This document shows positions 24,201-28,055 of a stretch of DNA of 28,055 nucleotides, one piece after another; position 1 is the first letter of the stretch; every line of letters starts with the position of its first letter. The notes under the pieces are model-generated. The model ran no database searches, was not told the origin of the DNA, and saw only the letters and a program-made list of their open reading frames with translations. The translations under genes and the position numbers were made by a program. Source of the stretch: a virus; IMG/VR virus record IMGVR_UViG_3300025108_000291, positions 1-28,055 of that record. One strand, written 5' to 3'.

Positions 24201-27200
24201 TCGCAAAAGCTATTGGAATACCTGCTAAAAAGTTTGCTGGCAGCTCTAATTTTACGCAGGCGGAGCTTGGTAAAGTAATAAGTTTTATTGAAGAAAACAT
24301 AGACTTAATTAGACAAGTTTTGCCTGAAGCAGCTGTTTTAGAAGGCGCTCCAGTTAGTGAAAGCCTTATAGGCACTGCAACTGGTGTGCCAAATAATGTG
24401 TTAAAAAACATTAACTTATACGAAAGATTAGCAAGAGGCACTAAAAAAGCTGGGTTAATTGCTTATAAAAAATTAAAAGGCATTAATAACGATTCAATTT
24501 TAAAAGCTATAGGTATAATTGATGGGAAAAGAACCGCTGGGCCTAGAGATAAACAAGCTCAAACAGCTAAAGGTTTAATTAATGTACTTGCTAAATTTGC
24601 TACAAATCAAGAGGTGAGACTGCAAAAAAACTTAACTCCTCAACAAAAAACTGATATTGAAACCGGCAAAGGGAGTGCAATTTTATTTAGTTTAAGTAAA
24701 CCAGATCAAACGTTACTTTCAGATTTTGGAATTGAAGCTTATCCCATGGAAAAAAATACCGATGTAGATAGGTATATAAATGATATAAAACAGCTTGCTT
24801 CTATTTTTAATACAAATGATTATAAGTTATTAAATTCTAGCGTATTACAATTTCCGGATAAAATTATTAAAGACACAAAAGTAGCCGAATATCTTAGGGT
24901 ACAACTAGCTCAACTTAAAAAAGATAAAATATTAGCTGCTCGTGTAACAGAGGGAAGAACAAAGCCAACTCAGGCTATTGGTAATACTGTTGAAAAATTT
25001 ATAAAAAGTATTACATCTGGAAAATTAGCAGCTTATAATAAAAAACATTCTAAGGTTTTTGATAAAATGTGGAAAGATATTAATCAAGCTATTAAAGAAA
25101 ATCCTGATTTAGCTATTCCAATAACTTATTTTTTATCTAATTCTATTAATGAGCCTACAAATCCGCATAGAATGGGAGCGCCTATAATAGGATACGAACC
25201 AGGTTCAAAAAAATTATATTATGAGCACGCTATGCAATCTACTAATGCATATAGAGCTTTGATGCGTGCAATTTTAACAGATCGTAACAATAAAGAAACT
25301 AGCCCCACCTTTGATAAAGAATTTAAAAGAGTTAAGAAAAATTACTTTATAATTGCTATAAGCCCCGAAAATAATACAAAATTAGATAAAGCGGGGTATA
25401 AAAATGCATTTGATGATTCATGGACTAATTGGTGGCAAAGGTATTTTAACTCTAAAGTAGCGGCAATTAACGGAGGCATAGATCCAAATAATATAATTTT
25501 TATAAAAGAAAACGGCACTGGTAAAATTTCTTTTGGAGAAGAATTAGGCATTAATTCTGAGGGCAAAGAAGTTAAAGGCCAACAAGCTTTAAGTAAATCT
25601 ATTTCTAAAGCCGCCGCAAAAAATAATAAAAAATTACCTAAATCTTTACAATTAGAAGGAGCACTTACTAATGCAGAAGTGTTGACTCGCATGCAAGAGC
25701 TGGATGATAAAGCCAGCGAAGCTAGAAAACAATATAGTAAATCACAAAGATTAAACGAAGATTTTAATGATATTATTGAAGCTAAAACTGGAATTGCAAC
25801 ATATAAAAGATTTTCACCAGCTAAAGCAGAAGTAAGAGGGGCAAGTAAAGGTAAATTTAATTTCTTTATTCCGCCTAGTGCCGAAGACTTTATAGGTCTT
25901 ATATATAAAACACTAGCCAAAGGTAAAGTAGGCGATAGGCAAATGCAATGGTATAAAGATAATCTATTAAATCCTTATGCTCGAGCAATGAATGATATAT
26001 CTGCCGCCCGCGTAGCCATGTTTGAAGATTATAAAACACTTAAAAATGATTTAAAAATTATACCTAAGAATCTTAAGAAAAAAGGTTTTGATGAATATAC
26101 AAAAGAACAAGCTGTAAGAACTTATATATGGAATGAGCAAGGCAATAATATACCAGGTTTATTTAAAACAGATCAAAAAGAACTAGTTGATTATGTAAAC
26201 AATAGTCCAGAGCTTAAATTGTTTGCTGATCAGCTTATAGCAATACAAAAAGGTGATCAATATTCTGCGCCTAAAGAAGGATGGTTAAACGGAACAATAA
26301 CTACTGATTTATTAGATAGTGTAAATTCTATTAAAAGAAAAAAGTATTTAGAGCAATGGCAAACTAATGTAGATGAAATATTTTCTGAAGAAAATATGAA
26401 TAAGCTTGAAGCTGCATTTGGAAAGCCATATAGAAAAGCATTAGAAAATATACTTCAAAGAATGAAAACCGGTAGAAATAAGCCGTTTACAAGTGATTCA
26501 CTTGCTGGCAGATTTACAGATTGGTTAAATAATTCCGTTGGTGCTATTATGTTTTTTAATACTAGATCAGCAGTGCTTCAAACTTTATCGTCTATTAACT
26601 TTATTAATTGGAGTGATAATAATCTTTACAAGGCTGGAAAAGCTTTTGCTAATCAACCACAATATTGGAAAGACTTTAAGTTTTTATTTAACTCTGATTT
26701 TTTAAAAGAAAGGCGCGGTGGTTTAAGATTTAATGTAAGTGAATCTGAAATAGCTGAAGCAGCAACTAAAGGCGGAGCCCGTGGAGTTGTAAGCAAAATA
26801 CTTCAAGCAGGATTTTTACCTACACAAATGGCAGATAGCTTTGCAATTGCATCAGGGGGCGCTACATTTTATAGAAATAGAATTAAATCTTACATAAAGC
26901 AAGGCTTAACGGAAGCCGATGCGCAAGAAAAAGCATTACAAGATTTTAGAGAAATTGCCGAAGAATCACAACAGTCTTCAAGACCTGATAGAATTAGTGC
27001 ACAACAAGCGGGTCCTTTAGGACGCACCATATTAGCTTTTGCAAATACACCGGCGCAATATGCTAGATTAACTAAAAAAGCTGCTAGTGATCTTATAAAT
27101 GGCCGTGGGGATGCTAAAACAAATATATCTAAGCTTATTTATTACGGAGCAGTGCAAAATCTTATATTTAACATGCTTCAAAAAGCTGTATTTGCTTTAG

Positions 27201-27760
27201 CCTTTGGTGATGATGATGAAGATGAAAAGAAAAAAGAAGAAAAGTATTTAGACGTTGCGAATGGAATGGCTGATGGGCTGCTTAGAGGTATTGGTGTTTA
27301 CGGAGCTATTGCTTCAACATTAAAAAATACTTTAATGAGAATTATAAAAGAATCAGAAAAAAGTCGACCAGATTATGCTGAAACTGCTGTAATACAGCTG
27401 CTAGGTGTATCTCCACCTGTTCAATCTAAAGCTCAAAAAATAAGAAGTGCTTTTAAATCATATGAATGGAACAAAGATGAAATGCGCAAAAAAGGATTTA
27501 GTTTAGATAATCCAGCATATATGGCTGGCGCAAATGTTATATCTGCTTCTGTAAATGTCCCGCTTGATAGAGTTATTAAAAAAGTAGATAATGTTAGAAA
27601 CTCAACAAGAGAAGATATTACAGGTTTACAAAGAATGATGCTAATAGCGGGATGGTCTGAATGGGAATTAGGAATACAACAGCCAAAACCAAAAAAGACT
27701 AGAGGTAAACAAAGAAAAATTAGAACCAGGGGTAAACAAAGAGAATTTAAAACTAGATAA
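21281..27760 (+). CDS. Giant polyvalent virion protein with zinc-peptidase motif
   Basis: A 2159-aa protein. Residues 4-34 and 74-103 are two copies of a short motif (Y-V-GKIYDLP-EEV-GFL-F-DA). A Gly/Ala-rich, membrane-active-looking region follows at 222-257, with EALTEMFQYGAEE at 338-350. A peptidase domain carries HELLH (589-593; zinc His589 and His593, catalytic Glu590) and EEYLTAFSDAI (683-693), which supplies a likely third Glu ligand. Long helical regions follow, then blocks I recall from marine-phage polyvalent proteins: FFNTRSAVLQTLSSINFINW (from 1758), and SRPDRISAQQAGPLGRTILA with NTPAQYARL. An acidic patch (GDDDEDEKKKEEK) and a basic repeated tail end it. It is probably packaged and ejected. 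A cell-wall or host-protein target cannot be told apart. No muramidase motif was seen. Confidence 0.8.
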   Translation: MVSYQVNGKIYDLPEEEVQGFLNEFPDAVIVEEDETVEKSIPSPEESAPVEENVALDNMVSEPVDTSLELPTTYKVDGKIYDLPKEEVAGFLSVFTDAEPYEDPIKKVEALENNIQETAELSGYESIKNALSNLGEDVENIGEFYSGDSAAMDIASATIANYMFGEQDVQEFIKENKDSEFLTSGLSSQEEILEKIAEREKQKAEKKPTLEIIESFKEGEILKGGAAIASSFINAIGSALYGMFTGGTGFVFDYAADNYVNYNKGLAKRKGKSLNQLIKDDEAEVAIPVGIGFLQGWAENTGLRELIGKETKAKIANNVLRKAFGAKTMKLINASGTEALTEMFQYGAEEFNNKLGETGDSSEAANTFIDSVFSQQGFESGLQGAFGGAGIKGSGMLLASNNSRTPSQSAEIDNELNVISEKTRQYNRARSVTVKEGIKESIDSSKERLRKIVEENNSKVEQLSEQEITEINSAGDLALAQAAKVDKLNQELESGDINQKQYTAALKGYQSVYNKSQNRIHAIMIQKEADVIAKVVGEEDLEIYETIDEFKKAYPSVDFEADGFITEEGKIVINKEQAAKTRAVTVGSHELLHKILRSSFSNKDQKNKIINEFKNNLSTKEFNIIQKRINDNYRYSSFNNEKEYQDALKDKSNKEITEENILNTITNKDGKVLIEFKEDFYNEEYLTAFSDAIGKNEITYNENLFTKLKDYLTNILKEKGFANIEFKDGKQVYNFIKDYQKNIKKGQINVDPAVTKGIVQGEQELSKSLTPEVTTDAENKIVELQKLKEKTTAVAESLGKEYTPSAREQRLQGELLNIIDPVISKVAENRTKALYDKIAAEQKENVSREDYRESLKSNLATMAVNEFTQGKQDLEAFIVNRGYLRANSLAKELGIESTEEFGGPGITLDITETADIAIEPTETAKVAPEQGKKLVSSILNEKEKQELKEAVADLNLTEDQLTFKTLPNAAIKVFAKAIGIPAKKFAGSSNFTQAELGKVISFIEENIDLIRQVLPEAAVLEGAPVSESLIGTATGVPNNVLKNINLYERLARGTKKAGLIAYKKLKGINNDSILKAIGIIDGKRTAGPRDKQAQTAKGLINVLAKFATNQEVRLQKNLTPQQKTDIETGKGSAILFSLSKPDQTLLSDFGIEAYPMEKNTDVDRYINDIKQLASIFNTNDYKLLNSSVLQFPDKIIKDTKVAEYLRVQLAQLKKDKILAARVTEGRTKPTQAIGNTVEKFIKSITSGKLAAYNKKHSKVFDKMWKDINQAIKENPDLAIPITYFLSNSINEPTNPHRMGAPIIGYEPGSKKLYYEHAMQSTNAYRALMRAILTDRNNKETSPTFDKEFKRVKKNYFIIAISPENNTKLDKAGYKNAFDDSWTNWWQRYFNSKVAAINGGIDPNNIIFIKENGTGKISFGEELGINSEGKEVKGQQALSKSISKAAAKNNKKLPKSLQLEGALTNAEVLTRMQELDDKASEARKQYSKSQRLNEDFNDIIEAKTGIATYKRFSPAKAEVRGASKGKFNFFIPPSAEDFIGLIYKTLAKGKVGDRQMQWYKDNLLNPYARAMNDISAARVAMFEDYKTLKNDLKIIPKNLKKKGFDEYTKEQAVRTYIWNEQGNNIPGLFKTDQKELVDYVNNSPELKLFADQLIAIQKGDQYSAPKEGWLNGTITTDLLDSVNSIKRKKYLEQWQTNVDEIFSEENMNKLEAAFGKPYRKALENILQRMKTGRNKPFTSDSLAGRFTDWLNNSVGAIMFFNTRSAVLQTLSSINFINWSDNNLYKAGKAFANQPQYWKDFKFLFNSDFLKERRGGLRFNVSESEIAEAATKGGARGVVSKILQAGFLPTQMADSFAIASGGATFYRNRIKSYIKQGLTEADAQEKALQDFREIAEESQQSSRPDRISAQQAGPLGRTILAFANTPAQYARLTKKAASDLINGRGDAKTNISKLIYYGAVQNLIFNMLQKAVFALAFGDDDEDEKKKEEKYLDVANGMADGLLRGIGVYGAIASTLKNTLMRIIKESEKSRPDYAETAVIQLLGVSPPVQSKAQKIRSAFKSYEWNKDEMRKKGFSLDNPAYMAGANVISASVNVPLDRVIKKVDNVRNSTREDITGLQRMMLIAGWSEWELGIQQPKPKKTRGKQRKIRTRGKQREFKTR
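21290..21589 (+). repeat. Two copies of a 25-residue N-terminal motif
   Basis: Codons for residues 4-34 (21290-21382) and 74-103 (21500-21589) encode near-copies. Over the first 25 positions, 18 residues are identical by eye (Y, V, GKIYDLP, EEV, GFL, F, DA). They are separated by an acidic, Pro-rich linker of about 39 residues. The DNA is more diverged than the protein, so this is an old duplication kept for function, perhaps as a docking tag on virion proteins. Confidence 0.8.
27698..27757 (+). repeat. 27-nt tandem repeat coding a basic C-terminal tail
   Basis: Two direct copies (27698-27724 and 27725-27751) encode TRGKQRKIR and TRGKQREFK. A third partial copy (ACTAGA, Thr-Arg) comes just before the stop TAA. 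The second copy differs mostly at synonymous or conservative sites. A duplicated Arg/Lys tail on a virion protein may bind DNA or serve as a packaging tag. Confidence 0.85.
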
Positions 27761-27761
27761 T

Positions 27762-27917
27762 ATGGAATCACCGTTGTATGCAAAAATTAGCGGGCCTTGC
27801 AAATCCGCAGCAAAAAGAAAATTTAAAGTATGGCCATCTGCTTATGCTTCAGGGTGGGGTGTGCGATGTACTTCTGCCGGCGGGCCAGGTAAAATGGGTA
27901 AATCAAAAAAGAAATAA
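27762..27917 (+). CDS. 51-aa basic protein with a WPSAYAS motif
   Basis: A short gene 1 nt after the giant gene. The product is very basic and has the block KRKFKVWPSAYASGWGVRC (18-36), then a Gly-rich turn (SAGGPGKMG) and a Lys tail (KSKKK). I recall the core K.WPSAYAS from small proteins of marine phages and large DNA viruses, usually annotated as hypothetical, which supports it as a real gene. It has two Cys (13 and 36), possibly a pair. Because of its charge it might bind nucleic acid; this is inference. Its stop is followed 2 nt later by the next start. Confidence 0.75.
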   Translation: MESPLYAKISGPCKSAAKRKFKVWPSAYASGWGVRCTSAGGPGKMGKSKKK

Positions 27918-27919
27918 TT

Positions 27920-28045
27920 ATGGCAAAAAAATTTAAAGTACACAAAATGTACAGTAAAACTGGCATAGTTAAAACAGCTAAAACTATGGCTGATCACAAC
28001 AGGCTCAAAAAATTAGGTTATAATCACACACCTAAAAAGAAATAA
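27920..28045 (+). CDS. 41-aa basic hypothetical protein
   Basis: A very short, Lys-rich product beginning MAKKFKVHKMYSKTG, with a helix-like middle (VKTAKTMADHNRLKKLG) and a KKK end. It follows the WPSAYAS gene by 2 nt, and both share an xKKFKV or RKFKV start block, so they could be related or co-expressed small nucleic-acid-binding proteins. ATG context ATAATTATGGC is AT-rich, as elsewhere here. Function unknown; the tight spacing and basic character support its reality. Confidence 0.6.
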   Translation: MAKKFKVHKMYSKTGIVKTAKTMADHNRLKKLGYNHTPKKK

Positions 28046-28047
28046 CT

Positions 28048-28055
28048 ATGTCATT
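28048..28055 (+). CDS. Start of a further gene cut by the window edge
   Basis: ATG TCA TT follows the previous stop by 2 nt in the same pattern of tight junctions, so another gene on the same strand probably begins here. Only two codons are visible, so nothing can be said about its product. Confidence 0.35.

Noticed and set aside
23830-24441. 203-codon open frame on the minus strand inside the giant gene
   Set aside because: It is antisense to a clearly coding frame, Ser/Leu-rich in the way antisense shadows are, and no other gene in the window is on the minus strand.
25342-25920. 192-codon open frame on the minus strand
   Set aside because: Antisense shadow of the giant gene, with no upstream leader and no family resemblance.
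1-28055. tRNA genes, CRISPR arrays, insertion sequences, integrase or attachment sites
   Set aside because: Non-coding gaps are all under 80 nt and hold only leaders and hairpins. No cloverleaf, regularly spaced repeats, transposase or recombinase motifs were seen.

Overview
The window looks like one contiguous late (packaging and virion) block of a tailed, most likely short-tailed, double-stranded DNA phage that infects a member of the Bacteroidota, probably a marine or other aquatic flavobacterium. All supported genes lie on the plus strand and are packed tightly, with 1-nt TAATG or 4-nt ATGA overlaps and few gaps. The DNA is AT-rich. Starts are preceded by A- or AT-rich leaders and lack Shine-Dalgarno sequences, as is usual for Bacteroidota and their phages. 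The portal, ring-protein, major-capsid and stabilisation-type sequences look, from memory of the families, like the structural module of crAss-like phages (Crassvirales) and their marine relatives. No database search was possible, so the lineage is an inference.

Layout. 1-97 is the basic C-terminus of an upstream gene. 152-1810 is a run of small genes: a 102-aa probable virion protein, a 51-aa protein with a CGC motif, a small HExxH metallopeptidase, a 3TM-type holin, an 83-aa coiled-coil protein and a 76-aa unknown. 1803-2408 encodes what reads as two GroES (Cpn10)-like domains in one chain. Then come a candidate small terminase, the large terminase, the portal, an acidic scaffold-like protein and the major capsid protein, which is followed by a clear stem-loop terminator (9967-9997). 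After it lie a 281-aa unknown, two connector/ring-type proteins (252 and 408 aa), a 1460-aa tail/stabilisation-type protein with an Ig- or cadherin-like segment, and a 505-aa partner. Next are three probable internal or ejected proteins (271, 501 and 2159 aa). The last two complete genes are very small and basic, and a further gene starts at the right edge.

How they work together. The terminase pair and portal package DNA into a shell built from scaffold and capsid protein, possibly helped by the GroES-like protein acting with the host GroEL. The ring and stabilisation proteins close the vertex and form the short tail. The 271, 501 and 2159-aa proteins are likely carried in the particle and delivered with the DNA; the largest carries a probable zinc peptidase and long helical regions. 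The holin and small peptidase are candidate lysis genes.

Most noteworthy are the tandem GroES-like gene, and a possible programmed -1 frameshift at the end of the 271-aa gene. There a G5 run is followed 7 nt later by a perfect 6-bp GC hairpin with a GNRA loop. The shifted frame stays open until it overlaps the next start codon by 1 nt.
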